Shown here one piece after another: positions 49,524 through 58,742 of a DNA stretch of 64,000 bases (its first letter is position 1; every line of letters starts with the position of its first letter). Origin of the DNA: Candidatus Latescibacterota bacterium. Its GTDB lineage: Bacteria > Latescibacterota > UBA2968 > UBA8231. A program made the translations under genes and the position numbers. Under the pieces are notes generated by a model. The model ran no database searches, was not told the DNA's origin, and saw only the letters and a list, made by a program, of their open reading frames with translations. The stretch covers positions 23,955 through 87,954 of the forward strand of contig JAJDYK010000176.1 in the NCBI GenBank assembly GCA_022825185.1, read 5' to 3'.

Positions 49524-52500
49524 ATGATCCCACGCAGACTTTCAACGTACATCGTCGCCTTAGTATGCGGCTGCACTGCGAGCGAGCCGCCGCCCGCGCC
49601 CGTCGTGCGCTTTGTCGATGCGACCGCGGAAGCAGGGATCGATTTTGTGCATACCAGCGGTCGGTCTGGGCGCAAATACGGAGTGGAGACGATTGGCTCT
49701 GGAGCGGCGTTTTTCGATTACAACCGCGACGGATGGATGGATTTGTACGTGGTGAATGGGGCGGATTTGCCCGGATACGTCTCGGCGGTGCCGCCGCAAA
49801 ACGCGCTGTATCGCAACGACGGTGGCTACTTTGCCGAGGTCGGCCAAAGCCTTGGAGTAGCGGACGAGGGCTACGGCATGGGCGCGTCGGTCGGGGACTA
49901 CGACAACGACGGGGATGCCGATCTCTTCGTCGCCAACTTTGGCCGCAACCGGCTCTATCGCAATGAGGGCACGGCGATGGATTGGGTCTTTGCGGATGTG
50001 ACGGCTACCGTCGGGATCGGGGCGGATGAGCAGTGGTCAACCGGCTCGTCGTTTGCCGATTGCGATCTCGACGGCGACCTAGACCTATACGTGGCGAACT
50101 ACTTGCACTACGAGTTTGAGCGCGGTGAGTTGGGCGCAGGCGGGACGCTGCGCAGGCCGCGGCGGCACTTGGCCCCCACCGAATACCCAGGGGAGCGGAA
50201 CGCGCTCTGGCGCAACGATGGTGGCCGCTTTGTGGATGTGACAGTAGAGGCTGGACTACTCACGCGCGAAGGCCGCGAATTGGGCGCGGTGTTTTTCGAT
50301 TACGATCTCGACGGCGATCCCGATTTGTTTCAGGGCAATGACGCTACGCCGAATTTTCTCTGGCGCAACGATGGCGGCCGCTTTGCCGAAGTGGGGCTGG
50401 TGGCTGGCGTGGCGTACAACATCGGCGGCAAGCCCGAAGGGACGATGGGCGTGGATGTGGCCGACGGCGATGGCGATGGTCGCCTCGACTTGGCGATGAC
50501 CAATTTCCAGTGGGAGAGCAACACGCTGTACCGCAACGCGGGCGAAGGGATGTTTGCCGACGAATCGCTGGCCGCGGGTATCGCGGCCAATAGCTTGGAC
50601 AGGCTGGCCTTTGGCATCAACTTCCTCGACGCCGACAACGATGGCGACCCCGATCTCTACGTGGCCAATGGCCACATCGACGAGGACATTGACCAGTTTG
50701 ATCCGCAGGCCGCGTACGGCCAGAGCGATCAGTTCTATCTCAACGATGGCCAAGGCCGCTTTGCCGATGTGAGTATAGCTGCTGGCGTGGCCGCGCCGAC
50801 GCGGGATTTGGTCGGGCGTGGCTCGGCTGTGGCCGATTACGACAACGACGGCGACTTGGATATTTTCTTGCTCAATACTGGGCAACGCGCCTTACTTTGG
50901 CGCAATGACAGCCAAGCGGGCCACTACTTGGCGCTCATGCTAGAGGGGCGGACGAGCAACCGCGATGGGTACGGCGCTCGCGTGGTGGTGCGCGTGGATG
51001 ACCGGACGCTGGTGGCGGAAAAGCGCAGTGCGGCGAGCTATTTGTCGCAAAACGACGCGCGGATGTTTTTTGGGTTGGGGTCGAGCGAGGAGGCCGAGCA
51101 AGTGGAAATCGCGTGGCCGTCGGGTATTCGCCAAGTTTTAACGGGCGTGCGCGCCGGGCAGGTGTTGCGGGTCGTCGAGGCGGATGCAAGTGTACCGCCA
51201 GAGGCGGCTGACGCAGCCATTGCGCAGGCTGAGCCGCAAGGCCGCGATGCCGAGGATCTGGAGCAATTTTGGCGGGAAGCGCCCTTAGTCCTGCCGGAAA
51301 AGACGCGCGCCTCGCTGCCGCCCGCCACCTCGCTGCCTGAGTTGCGCGCTGCGGCTCGTGCCCAGCCGGAGGTAGCTGATGTCCACATCGAATTAGCTGA
51401 CGCGCTTGTGCGCGAGCGTGCGTACGACGAGGCAGAGGAGGCTTATCGTCGCGTCTTACAACTCGACGCGGGCGCGGCCCAAGCCTACGTGGGCTTGGGG
51501 AAGCTCTACGCCGACCGTGGGGCGCTAGGACAAGCGGTTGCCGCGCTGAGACAAGCGATCGCGCTCGACAACACCTTGGCTGAGCCGCACTACGTGCTAG
51601 GCAACATCCACTTGAGCCAGCAGCGTTTGGCCGCAGCTGTGCCGCTCTATGAGCGCGCCATCGCGCTGTCGCCGCGCTATCTCCAAGCCTATTTCAACTT
51701 GGCCGGCTTGCACGCGCGGCAGACTGATTACGGCCCGGCCATAGACGTTTTGCGCCGAGGGCTTGCGGCCCTGCCCGAGGAAGTGGAACTGATGCTACAA
51801 TTGGCGCGGATCCATTTTGCCCAGGCGCAATACGAAGACGCGCTCGCGCAACTCGCCAGCGTGGTGCAAGCGCAGCCCACGCGCGCTGAAGCACATGAGT
51901 TGACGGCCCAGATCTGGATGGCGCGCGAGGATGTGGATGCTGCCCGTGCCGCTTTGCAACAGGGGCTTGAGCACGCTCCGAACAGCGCCGCGCTCTTGGG
52001 ACGGCTGGGCATCCTGCTCTTGCAGGAGGGTGCGGACGCCGAGGCTATACCCCTTTTGCAGCGGGCCTTAAAGGCAGACCCGGATCGCGAGGAAGTGTAC
52101 TATCACTTGGCCCAGGCGTTGTTGCGGCGCGGTGAGGCCGTGCGCGGTCGCAAGCTCCTCGACTATTTCCACTCGTTGCAGCAGGAGCACCAAAGGTTGC
52201 TGGCCGACAAAACGGCCGTGGTGCTCAATCCCAACGATGCGGACGCGTATTACAAGTTGGGTGTGGTCTATGCGCGGATTGGCCGCTACGAGGCGGCGAG
52301 TCAAGCGTACCAAGCGGCCTTGGCCGTGGCACCGGGTCATCTCGACGCTCGCAACAACTTGGGCAATATCTATCTCCGCCGCCGCGCATTGGGGCTGGCC
52401 ATTGCTGCGTACCAAGAGGTGTTGCGCCGCGACCCCCACTACGCCCGAGGCCACTACAACTTGGGGAATGCGTACCTGTTGGCTGGCGAAGAGGCGCGTG

Positions 52501-52604
52501 CCATGGCGGCGTTTACTCAAGCTATCGAAGCCGACCCCGAGCACCACAAGGCGCAGCAGATGCTCGCCAAGCTACGTCAGCGCGAGGCCCAAGGTGAGCG
52601 CTGA
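49524..52604 (+). CDS. CRTAC (FG-GAP/ASPIC-UnbV) - TPR fusion lipoprotein
   Basis: The protein has 1026 residues from the ATG at 49524 (MIPRRLSTYIVALVCGC), chosen because it places a signal and lipobox at the very N-terminus; an in-frame ATG at 49485 would lengthen the signal, and neither has a clear ribosome-binding site. The CRTAC propeller (about 35-455) has repeated DYDNDGDADLF, DCDLDGDLDLY and DYDLDGDPDLF loops. The ASPIC/UnbV domain is at about 465-552 (RTSNRDGYGARVVV, SYLSQNDARMFFGLG, IAWPSGIRQVL). TPR repeats run from about 604 to 1018. It is the close relative of 40967-44158. It overlaps the following spermidine-synthase-like gene by 11 bases, so the two are translated together. Confidence 0.87.
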   Translation: MIPRRLSTYIVALVCGCTASEPPPAPVVRFVDATAEAGIDFVHTSGRSGRKYGVETIGSGAAFFDYNRDGWMDLYVVNGADLPGYVSAVPPQNALYRNDGGYFAEVGQSLGVADEGYGMGASVGDYDNDGDADLFVANFGRNRLYRNEGTAMDWVFADVTATVGIGADEQWSTGSSFADCDLDGDLDLYVANYLHYEFERGELGAGGTLRRPRRHLAPTEYPGERNALWRNDGGRFVDVTVEAGLLTREGRELGAVFFDYDLDGDPDLFQGNDATPNFLWRNDGGRFAEVGLVAGVAYNIGGKPEGTMGVDVADGDGDGRLDLAMTNFQWESNTLYRNAGEGMFADESLAAGIAANSLDRLAFGINFLDADNDGDPDLYVANGHIDEDIDQFDPQAAYGQSDQFYLNDGQGRFADVSIAAGVAAPTRDLVGRGSAVADYDNDGDLDIFLLNTGQRALLWRNDSQAGHYLALMLEGRTSNRDGYGARVVVRVDDRTLVAEKRSAASYLSQNDARMFFGLGSSEEAEQVEIAWPSGIRQVLTGVRAGQVLRVVEADASVPPEAADAAIAQAEPQGRDAEDLEQFWREAPLVLPEKTRASLPPATSLPELRAAARAQPEVADVHIELADALVRERAYDEAEEAYRRVLQLDAGAAQAYVGLGKLYADRGALGQAVAALRQAIALDNTLAEPHYVLGNIHLSQQRLAAAVPLYERAIALSPRYLQAYFNLAGLHARQTDYGPAIDVLRRGLAALPEEVELMLQLARIHFAQAQYEDALAQLASVVQAQPTRAEAHELTAQIWMAREDVDAARAALQQGLEHAPNSAALLGRLGILLLQEGADAEAIPLLQRALKADPDREEVYYHLAQALLRRGEAVRGRKLLDYFHSLQQEHQRLLADKTAVVLNPNDADAYYKLGVVYARIGRYEAASQAYQAALAVAPGHLDARNNLGNIYLRRRALGLAIAAYQEVLRRDPHYARGHYNLGNAYLLAGEEARAMAAFTQAIEADPEHHKAQQMLAKLRQREAQGER

Positions 52605-55038
52605 GCGACGGCTGCAACTCGGCGTGGGGCTGATAGCCGCGGCCGTCATCGGCTATGAAATCGGTCTCGTTCGGCTGTTTTCCTTTTTGCTGCACTATCA
52701 CTACACGTTCTTAGTGGTTTCAGGGGCGGTGTGCGGCTTGGGGCTTGGGGCCGCGCTGAGTGCGGTGCTGAATGTGCGGGAAGAGCGACTGCACGATCAC
52801 TTGGGCGATTGGGCGGCTGGCTGTGGCGTCAGCATGATTGGCAGTGCATTTGCCTTAGCTCAATTCCCCCGCATGCCGTTACTGCTACTGGTCGGCATCG
52901 CCGGTCTTCCCTTCATCGCCGCTGGCGCATTCCTCGCCCTCGCCTTCCGAGCGCGTTATCAACAAAGTCAAGTTCTCTACTTTTGGGACTTGGTCGGCGC
53001 GGCGCTGGGCATCCTGTACGTGGTGCCGGCCCTCGAATGGCTGGGCGGCGTTGGTGTCCTATTGGGCGCGAGTGTCTTTGCTATGGCGGCCGCGGCTTTC
53101 TTTTTAGGCCGCAGGGTATGGACCGGCCCAATTGTCTTAGCGACCGGACTTGTGGTCTATAGCACCCAACAACGCGAACTCATTGATCTAAGTGTCCTAG
53201 CTGAGGACGGCGACAAGCCCATGTTTCGCGCCTTGGGTGCGGAGCGCCACCGAGGGGAAGTGAAGGCCACGCGCTGGAGCGCATACGCGCGCACCGACTT
53301 GGTCGATCGCACGGGCGACACGGGCCTGAACTTGTACGTAGATGGCGGGGCTGGTTCGTATATGTTCCGCTTTCCGGGGGATTACCGGCGGTTGTTTTTT
53401 GTGCGCCGCGAAGCCGCGTTTTTTCCCTATTACTTTTCGGACCGCGAGCGTGCCCTGATCATCGGGCCGGGCGGTGGTGCCGATGTGCTCTATGCGCTGA
53501 TGACTGGCTGGCGACATATCGAAGCCGTAGAGATCAACCCGGAGATCGCCGCCCTGGTCCGCTCTTATGGAGAGTACAACGGCCATTTGTACGACTTGGA
53601 GGGCGTGGAGCTGCACATTGGCGATGGCCGCAACTATTTGGAGCGTTCTCAGGCGCGTTACGACCTAATCGCCTTGCCCTTGGTGTATGCTGAGGCGGCC
53701 GATTTGGTGGGGTACGCGCTCTCCGAGAATTACCTGTTCACTCGCGAGGCATTTGCCGCCTATCTCGATCACCTTGCCGAGGGTGGTCGGTTGGCTCTCA
53801 TCGTCCATAATCACGCGCTGATGTTACGCGTGGTCGCCACCTTAGGTGCCCTGTGGGAGGAGCGCGGCCACGAACCGAGTGCGGTCCTCGACCACCTTGT
53901 CGTCATCAATGGCGCTCGCGGCGATCCGGCGCGGCAAGAGGCCCACCGTCCCTTGTTACTGGTGCAGCAACAGCCCTATACGGCTGAGCAATTGACGCAG
54001 CTACACGCGGTCATGGAGGAATTGGGTTTAGATGCGTACTTCTCGCCCGGCAGACGCGAGCAGCCGGCGCTGGCGGCGTTGCGCGGGGCCACCTTGGCGG
54101 ACTTTGTCGCTGCATCCGCACTCGATATTTCGCCGACGACTGACGACCGGCCCTTTTTTTACGACGCTACTCGCGGGCTGGATTCCAAGCTAACTCGGCT
54201 GTTGGTCGGTGCGCTGTTGGCGTGCGCACTGGTGATGTTGGTGCCGCTGCCGAGTATGCGCCAGCGGAGCGCGTCTGGACTGCCTCCGTTGCTGTGGGCG
54301 TTGTTCGCCGCTGGGTTGGGCGCGGGCTTTATGATGGTAGAGATCCATCTCTTGCAGCGCTTTGGCTTGTTCTTAGGCTATCCGACTCTGACGCTAGCGG
54401 TCGCGCTCTTCGGGCTGTTGCTGGGCACGGGGGCTGGGAGCCTTGTGGGCGGGTGGTTCCGCCCGCTCGCGCATCCTCGGGGGCTGGGGTTGGTCGGCGT
54501 GGCCGTCGGCCTTGTCTGCTATCTCTATGGGTTCTTGCTCGATGGTGCGCTTGCTGGAGCGTTGGCGTGGCCGCTGGCCGCGCGCGTCGGGTTGACGTTG
54601 GTTCTCGTTGCGCCGCTTGGCATGTTGTTAGGCACCTGTTTTCCGGCCTGTCTGCGCTTGGGTGGTTCGCAACGCGCCGGAATCGTCCCTTGGCTGTGGG
54701 CTGTCAATGGTTTCTTCTCAGTGCTTGGATCGGTCGGGGCCGTGGCTTTGGGCATGGAGTGGGGGGCGAGTACATCGCTGGCGGTCGGCGCGGCTGCATA
54801 CATAGCGGTGGGTACGGCGCTTTTCTTGGGCAGCCGCCGGACTTCTTCGGACGTGGAGGTAGTCCGTCCGTCTGGTGCGGGCCGCTGGGCGGTGGGTGCT
54901 CTGCTCTTGGTTGCGCTGCTGTGGTATGCGGCTTTTAGCTTTATCGGCGCACGCTATTGGGGGGCAGCCCCTTCGGCTGCTCATACGCGCCCGCCGATTG
55001 CGGCCGAGGTTTGGCCGGTGGCGCTTAGGGCTTTTTAA
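52594..55038 (+). CDS. Membrane protein with spermidine-synthase-like domain
   Basis: The 814-residue protein starts at a GTG (VSAERRLQLG) seven bases after GAGG, inside the end of the CRTAC-TPR gene; a longer open frame upstream is only the shadow of that gene. About seven N-terminal helices (GYEIGLVRLFSFLLHYHYTF) precede a SAM-binding aminopropyltransferase-like domain (about 280-420; ALIIGPGGGADVL, AVEINPEI, GDGRNYLERS). A block of about eight helices follows (GFMMVEIHLLQRFGLFLGYP, GTGAGSLVGGW). This matches membrane spermidine-synthase-like proteins of unknown substrate in many environmental genomes. Whether it makes polyamines is uncertain; the canonical catalytic Asp region is replaced by LPLVYAEAADL. 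Coupling to CRTAC-TPR suggests it modifies or exports a partner of that lipoprotein. Confidence 0.78.
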   Translation: MSAERRLQLGVGLIAAAVIGYEIGLVRLFSFLLHYHYTFLVVSGAVCGLGLGAALSAVLNVREERLHDHLGDWAAGCGVSMIGSAFALAQFPRMPLLLLVGIAGLPFIAAGAFLALAFRARYQQSQVLYFWDLVGAALGILYVVPALEWLGGVGVLLGASVFAMAAAAFFLGRRVWTGPIVLATGLVVYSTQQRELIDLSVLAEDGDKPMFRALGAERHRGEVKATRWSAYARTDLVDRTGDTGLNLYVDGGAGSYMFRFPGDYRRLFFVRREAAFFPYYFSDRERALIIGPGGGADVLYALMTGWRHIEAVEINPEIAALVRSYGEYNGHLYDLEGVELHIGDGRNYLERSQARYDLIALPLVYAEAADLVGYALSENYLFTREAFAAYLDHLAEGGRLALIVHNHALMLRVVATLGALWEERGHEPSAVLDHLVVINGARGDPARQEAHRPLLLVQQQPYTAEQLTQLHAVMEELGLDAYFSPGRREQPALAALRGATLADFVAASALDISPTTDDRPFFYDATRGLDSKLTRLLVGALLACALVMLVPLPSMRQRSASGLPPLLWALFAAGLGAGFMMVEIHLLQRFGLFLGYPTLTLAVALFGLLLGTGAGSLVGGWFRPLAHPRGLGLVGVAVGLVCYLYGFLLDGALAGALAWPLAARVGLTLVLVAPLGMLLGTCFPACLRLGGSQRAGIVPWLWAVNGFFSVLGSVGAVALGMEWGASTSLAVGAAAYIAVGTALFLGSRRTSSDVEVVRPSGAGRWAVGALLLVALLWYAAFSFIGARYWGAAPSAAHTRPPIAAEVWPVALRAF

Positions 55039-55080
55039 TACCATTACCAACTTTTTCGGCTACTCGACACAGGACTGCTT

Positions 55081-56079
55081 ATGCCTGCTTTTTCCAGTCT
55101 GCGCCTTGCCGACCTGCCTTCCTCTCGGGATGGTTGGGAAGCTCAACGTCCTGCTCTCTTGGAGGCCATGCAGCAGATCATGGGGTCTCTGCCCGGACCG
55201 GAGAAGCGCGGGCCGCTCGATGTCCAAGTCGATGAGGAAGTGGACTGCGGCTCTTATACTCGTCGCCTCATTACCTACGTCTCCGAGCCGGACTGTCGGG
55301 TACCAGCCTATCTGCTGGTTCCCCACGCCGCGCTACAATCTCCAGCTCCGGCCGTGCTTTGTCCTCATCCCACGGACGACCGCATCGGCCACAAGGTGGT
55401 CGTCGGTTTGGGCGGTCGCGCCAATCGCGCGTATGCCAGCGAACTGGCTCAGGCTGGCTTTGTTACCCTAGCTCCGGCTTACCCTCTGCTGGCTGACTAT
55501 CGTCCCGACTGGCGTGCTCTCGGCTATCACTCGGGGACGATGAAGGCGATATGGGACAATATGCGCGGCCTCGACCTGCTGGCCGAACTGCCCTTTGTCG
55601 CGGGGGAATCCTTCGCCTCCATCGGCCACTCGCTGGGCGGCCACAACTCAATCTACACCGCTGTCTTCGATCCGCGCATCGCCGTCGTTATCTCCAGTTG
55701 CGGCCTCGATTCCTACCAGGATTATATGGACGGCGATATCACGGGCTGGACCAGCGATCGCTACATGCCGCGCTTAAAAGACTATGCCCTAGCGGACCTT
55801 CCTTTCGACTTCCACGATATGATCGCCGCGTTAGCGCCGCGCCCTTGCTTCATCTCCGCGCCTTTGGGCGACTCTAATTTCCGCTGGCGCAGCGTTGATT
55901 CAGTGGTCGAAACTGCCCGAGCGGTGTACGATCTGTACGGTGCTGGCGAGGCGCTCCAAGTGGTCCATCCCGACTGCGGCCACGACTTTCCTGACGCCAT
56001 ACGACAGCGGGCTTACCAGCTTATCGCCGAGGCATTGGGCCGTTTGGGATCTTTTGACGCTGTAGAAGCTCATAGTTAG
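55081..56079 (+). CDS. Alpha/beta hydrolase (dienelactone hydrolase/acetyl-xylan-esterase-like)
   Basis: The 332-residue cytosolic-looking protein has no signal. It carries the nucleophile elbow IGHSLGG with Ser184, a likely catalytic Asp264 (APLGDSNF) and His301 (PDCGHDFP). The N-terminal LPSSRDGWEAQRPALLEAMQQIMG and VPAYLLVPHAA segments fit the Abhydrolase_7/acetyl-xylan-esterase-related group that often sits in sugar-degradation loci. AGGA lies eight bases before the ATG. It starts 42 bases after the spermidine-synthase-like gene and may be cotranscribed with it. Substrate unknown; an ester or acetylated sugar is likely. Confidence 0.85.
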   Translation: MPAFSSLRLADLPSSRDGWEAQRPALLEAMQQIMGSLPGPEKRGPLDVQVDEEVDCGSYTRRLITYVSEPDCRVPAYLLVPHAALQSPAPAVLCPHPTDDRIGHKVVVGLGGRANRAYASELAQAGFVTLAPAYPLLADYRPDWRALGYHSGTMKAIWDNMRGLDLLAELPFVAGESFASIGHSLGGHNSIYTAVFDPRIAVVISSCGLDSYQDYMDGDITGWTSDRYMPRLKDYALADLPFDFHDMIAALAPRPCFISAPLGDSNFRWRSVDSVVETARAVYDLYGAGEALQVVHPDCGHDFPDAIRQRAYQLIAEALGRLGSFDAVEAHS

Positions 56080-56109
56080 GTTCAATAGCAGTTCCCAAGA
56101 GGATGAGAC

Positions 56110-56814
56110 ATGAGCGATAATTACCACAACTATCAGTTGCTATTGGCAAAGGCGACTCAGCTTTACGAGAGGCATGGGATTGGACGGCCGGAGACTTTAC
56201 ACACAAACTTCAGGGGGAAATATATGGACGCCTTAAAGCAACTTTGTTTGGAGGACAACAATTTTGTTCTCGTCCATGACTTGAATAATGTTATGCTTGA
56301 AGCAATACGCGAGGAAATATGGAGAGAAATTGAAGATGAGTTGAGATCGGAGGATCTAGATTTAGTGAGCAAAGGTGAAGATGGCCTAAGCTATAAACTA
56401 AACGAAATTTCTCAGATACACGTTGGAGCTCATGGTGGAAATGGCCGTATCTGGTTTGGTGTGTATTGTTCCAAAAAGAAGCATGAGCGCAAGTACGACA
56501 AAATCAAAAAAGCACTGGAGAGCTTCTTAAGTGGTGGAGAACCAGACACTGAGGAGGAGTATCCTTGGTGGATATATGCTGATACAGGATATGTTGATAC
56601 AGATCTAAACCTGAATAATCCCACCCGAGAAGCCCTTGAGATCCTGTCGAACGAAGATAAAAGAAAAAAGGTCGTAAGAAAGGTCGCCCAAGGCTTGCAA
56701 GAGCTTTTGGAAGTTATTGAAGATATTGCCATGGTGAATGCAATCAAAGAAGGAGAAAAAACAGAGCTCGTCTCCGAAGAAGAGATATTTAAGATACTAG
56801 AAAGGGTATCTTGA
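56110..56814 (+). CDS. Unknown protein in AT-rich island, partner of RelE/ParE-like gene
   Basis: The 234-residue soluble protein is rich in Lys, Glu and Asn, with no family recognised. It looks mainly helical at both ends (EEIWREIEDELRSEDLDL; RKVAQGLQELLEVIEDIAM). The middle (QIHVGAHGGNGRIWFGVYCSKKKHERKYDKI, of which only the pattern matters) looks like a beta core with basic patches. GAGGA lies seven bases before the ATG. The base composition is strikingly AT-rich for this window, a sign of recent transfer. The toxin-like gene follows after three bases, so this protein occupies the antitoxin position although it is two to three times longer than usual antitoxins. An immunity or abortive-infection role is speculation. 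Confidence 0.6.
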   Translation: MSDNYHNYQLLLAKATQLYERHGIGRPETLHTNFRGKYMDALKQLCLEDNNFVLVHDLNNVMLEAIREEIWREIEDELRSEDLDLVSKGEDGLSYKLNEISQIHVGAHGGNGRIWFGVYCSKKKHERKYDKIKKALESFLSGGEPDTEEEYPWWIYADTGYVDTDLNLNNPTREALEILSNEDKRKKVVRKVAQGLQELLEVIEDIAMVNAIKEGEKTELVSEEEIFKILERVS

Positions 56815-56817
56815 ATC

Positions 56818-57087
56818 TTGAAAGTCTTATTCAGAAGCAGTTTTGGAAGAGACCTCAGACATATCCGAAATCGATCTATTGAAGAGCGCGTCAAGGAAGC
56901 GATAGAGCAAATCAAGGAAGCAAACGATCTTACAGAGATAAATGATGTCCGAAAACTCCGTGGCGGCGGAAACCATTACCGAGTGCGGATCGGCGACTAT
57001 AGGCTTGGATTTCAATTCAACGAGGGCACCGTAATTTTCTTCCGATGCTTGCCGCGCCGAGATTTTTATCGACATTTCCCCCAATAA
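56818..57087 (+). CDS. RelE/ParE-like toxin
   Basis: The 89-residue basic protein has the RelE/ParE pattern: an N-terminal strand (KVLFRSSFGRDLRHI), two helices (SIEERVKEAIEQIKEA), the KLRGGGNHYRVRIGDYRLGF core and VIFFRCLPRRDFYRHFP at the end. RelE-type toxins cleave mRNA on the ribosome; ParE-type block gyrase. The RIGDYRLGF segment with basic residues fits the RelE branch slightly better. The TTG start lies three bases after the upstream stop, with AAAGGG further upstream. It shares the AT-rich composition of its partner gene. Confidence 0.8.
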   Translation: MKVLFRSSFGRDLRHIRNRSIEERVKEAIEQIKEANDLTEINDVRKLRGGGNHYRVRIGDYRLGFQFNEGTVIFFRCLPRRDFYRHFPQ

Positions 57088-57113
57088 TCAACAACAAGAT
57101 TATCACCTAAAAA

Positions 57114-58742
57114 ATGCTCAATTTCTTTCTGCTTCTACTGCTCCTATCCGTCCCTCTCTACGCCAACCCCCGCTTCCACGACGCCACCCAAGAAGCGGGC
57201 ATCGGCTTCGTCCACGTCAACGGGGCCAACGGTCAGAAGTTCGTCATTGAAACGGTCGGCCCTGGAGGCGGCTTTTTCGACTACGACGGCGACGGTCGCC
57301 TCGACATTTATCTAATCAACGGGGCCGCTGTGCTTGGGACCGAATACGATCCTGCGCCGCAAAACGCGCTCTACCACAATCGCGGCGACGGCACCTTTGC
57401 CGATGTAACGGAACACGCTAGCGTCGGCGACACGGGTTACGGCATGGGGTGCGCGGTCGGCGATATCGACAACGACGGAGATCTCGATCTGTACGTGACC
57501 AACTTCGGCGCGAATGTGCTGTATCAGAACGAAGGGGATGGAACCTTTGCGGATGTGACGGTCGCGGCCCAAGTCGGCGACGAGGGCTGGGGGGCGAGTG
57601 CTGCGTTTGCCGACGTTGACCGCGACGGTTTCGTCGATTTGTACGTGGGCAACTATCACAACTTCTCCTATACCAATCACCGCGTCTGCGCTGAGGGCGG
57701 CAGCGGGCTTCAGCTCTATTGCGGCCCAGAGGCTTTTGACGGAGTGACTGATGTGTTGTATCGGAACGAGGGCGATGGAACGTTTGTTGACATCACGACC
57801 GCAGCCGGGCTGGGCAGTGCCGAAGGCAAGGAGCTAGGCGTGGTCTTCGGCGACGTGGATCTCGACGGCGACTCCGACCTCTACCTAGCGAATGACAAAA
57901 CCTTGAACTTCTTGTACCTCAACGACGGCACTGGCCACTTTGCGGACGAAGCGCTGCTGGCCGGAGTTGCGTACAACGAGGACGGCGATGTCGAAGCGGG
58001 CATGGGCGTTGACATGGGCGACTACGACAACGACGGCGATCCCGATCTCTTCGTCACCAACTTTCAGTGGGAAACCAATACGCTGTATAAGAATCTCGGC
58101 GACGGCAGCTTTGTCGATGAGACCTTTTTAGCCGGATTGGGCAAGGACAGTATTGCCTACTTATCGTGGGGCACGCGCTTTTTCGATGTCGATAACGACG
58201 GCGACCGCGATCTTTTTATCGCCAATGGCCACTTGGAAAGCGATGTCGAGCAATACGAGAACGCGACCTTTCCGCAGCGCAATCAGCTCTTTCTCAACGT
58301 TGGCGACGGCCGCTTTGAGGAATACGCAGAGGACGGCGGTGCCTTGTCGTTGAAACGGGTCAGTCGCGGCGCAGCTTTTGGCGACTACGACGACGATGGC
58401 GATATCGACGTGCTGGTGGCCAATGTCGCTGCCGAACCGACCTTGATGCGCAACGATGGCGCGAGCGGCCACTGGGTGCGCCTGCGGCTAGAGGGCCGCG
58501 ACAGCAATCGCGCTGGCATTGGCACTCGCATCGAAGTCACAAGCGGTGGGCAGGTCCAGACCGATGAAGTGCGCTCGGGGGCCAGCTACCTATCGCAGAG
58601 CGACATGCAACTGCACTTTGGGCTGGGAACGGCCACGAGTATTGAGCGCGTGGTCGTCTATTGGCCGAGCGGCCGGGTCGAGGAATACGCAGATTTAGGC
58701 GTCAACCAAGAGCATTTGCTCGTCGAAGGAGTGGCGCGATGA
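57114..58742 (+). CDS. CRTAC-type FG-GAP protein with ASPIC/UnbV domain, no TPR
   Basis: The 542-residue exported protein has a signal peptide (MLNFFLLLLLLSVPLYA) without a lipobox, then the CRTAC core (FHDATQEAGIGFVHVNGANG, GGGFFDYDGDGRLDIY) with six or more DxDxDG loops (DIDNDGDLDLY, DVDLDGDSDLY, DYDNDGDPDLF). The C-terminal ASPIC/UnbV domain is at about 451-538 (VRLRLEGRDSNRAGIGTRI, SYLSQSDMQLHFGLG, VYWPSGRVEEY). Unlike the proteins at 40967 and 49524 it stops here; its stop overlaps the start of a TPR lipoprotein gene by four bases (ATGA). It is the first gene of a four-gene overlapping operon extending to 62769. Confidence 0.87.
   Translation: MLNFFLLLLLLSVPLYANPRFHDATQEAGIGFVHVNGANGQKFVIETVGPGGGFFDYDGDGRLDIYLINGAAVLGTEYDPAPQNALYHNRGDGTFADVTEHASVGDTGYGMGCAVGDIDNDGDLDLYVTNFGANVLYQNEGDGTFADVTVAAQVGDEGWGASAAFADVDRDGFVDLYVGNYHNFSYTNHRVCAEGGSGLQLYCGPEAFDGVTDVLYRNEGDGTFVDITTAAGLGSAEGKELGVVFGDVDLDGDSDLYLANDKTLNFLYLNDGTGHFADEALLAGVAYNEDGDVEAGMGVDMGDYDNDGDPDLFVTNFQWETNTLYKNLGDGSFVDETFLAGLGKDSIAYLSWGTRFFDVDNDGDRDLFIANGHLESDVEQYENATFPQRNQLFLNVGDGRFEEYAEDGGALSLKRVSRGAAFGDYDDDGDIDVLVANVAAEPTLMRNDGASGHWVRLRLEGRDSNRAGIGTRIEVTSGGQVQTDEVRSGASYLSQSDMQLHFGLGTATSIERVVVYWPSGRVEEYADLGVNQEHLLVEGVAR

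Noticed and set aside
52132..52593. N-terminal extension of the spermidine-synthase-like protein
   Set aside because: It overlaps the TPR part of the upstream gene and is Arg/Ser/Thr-rich; the GTG at 52594 begins the first membrane helix.
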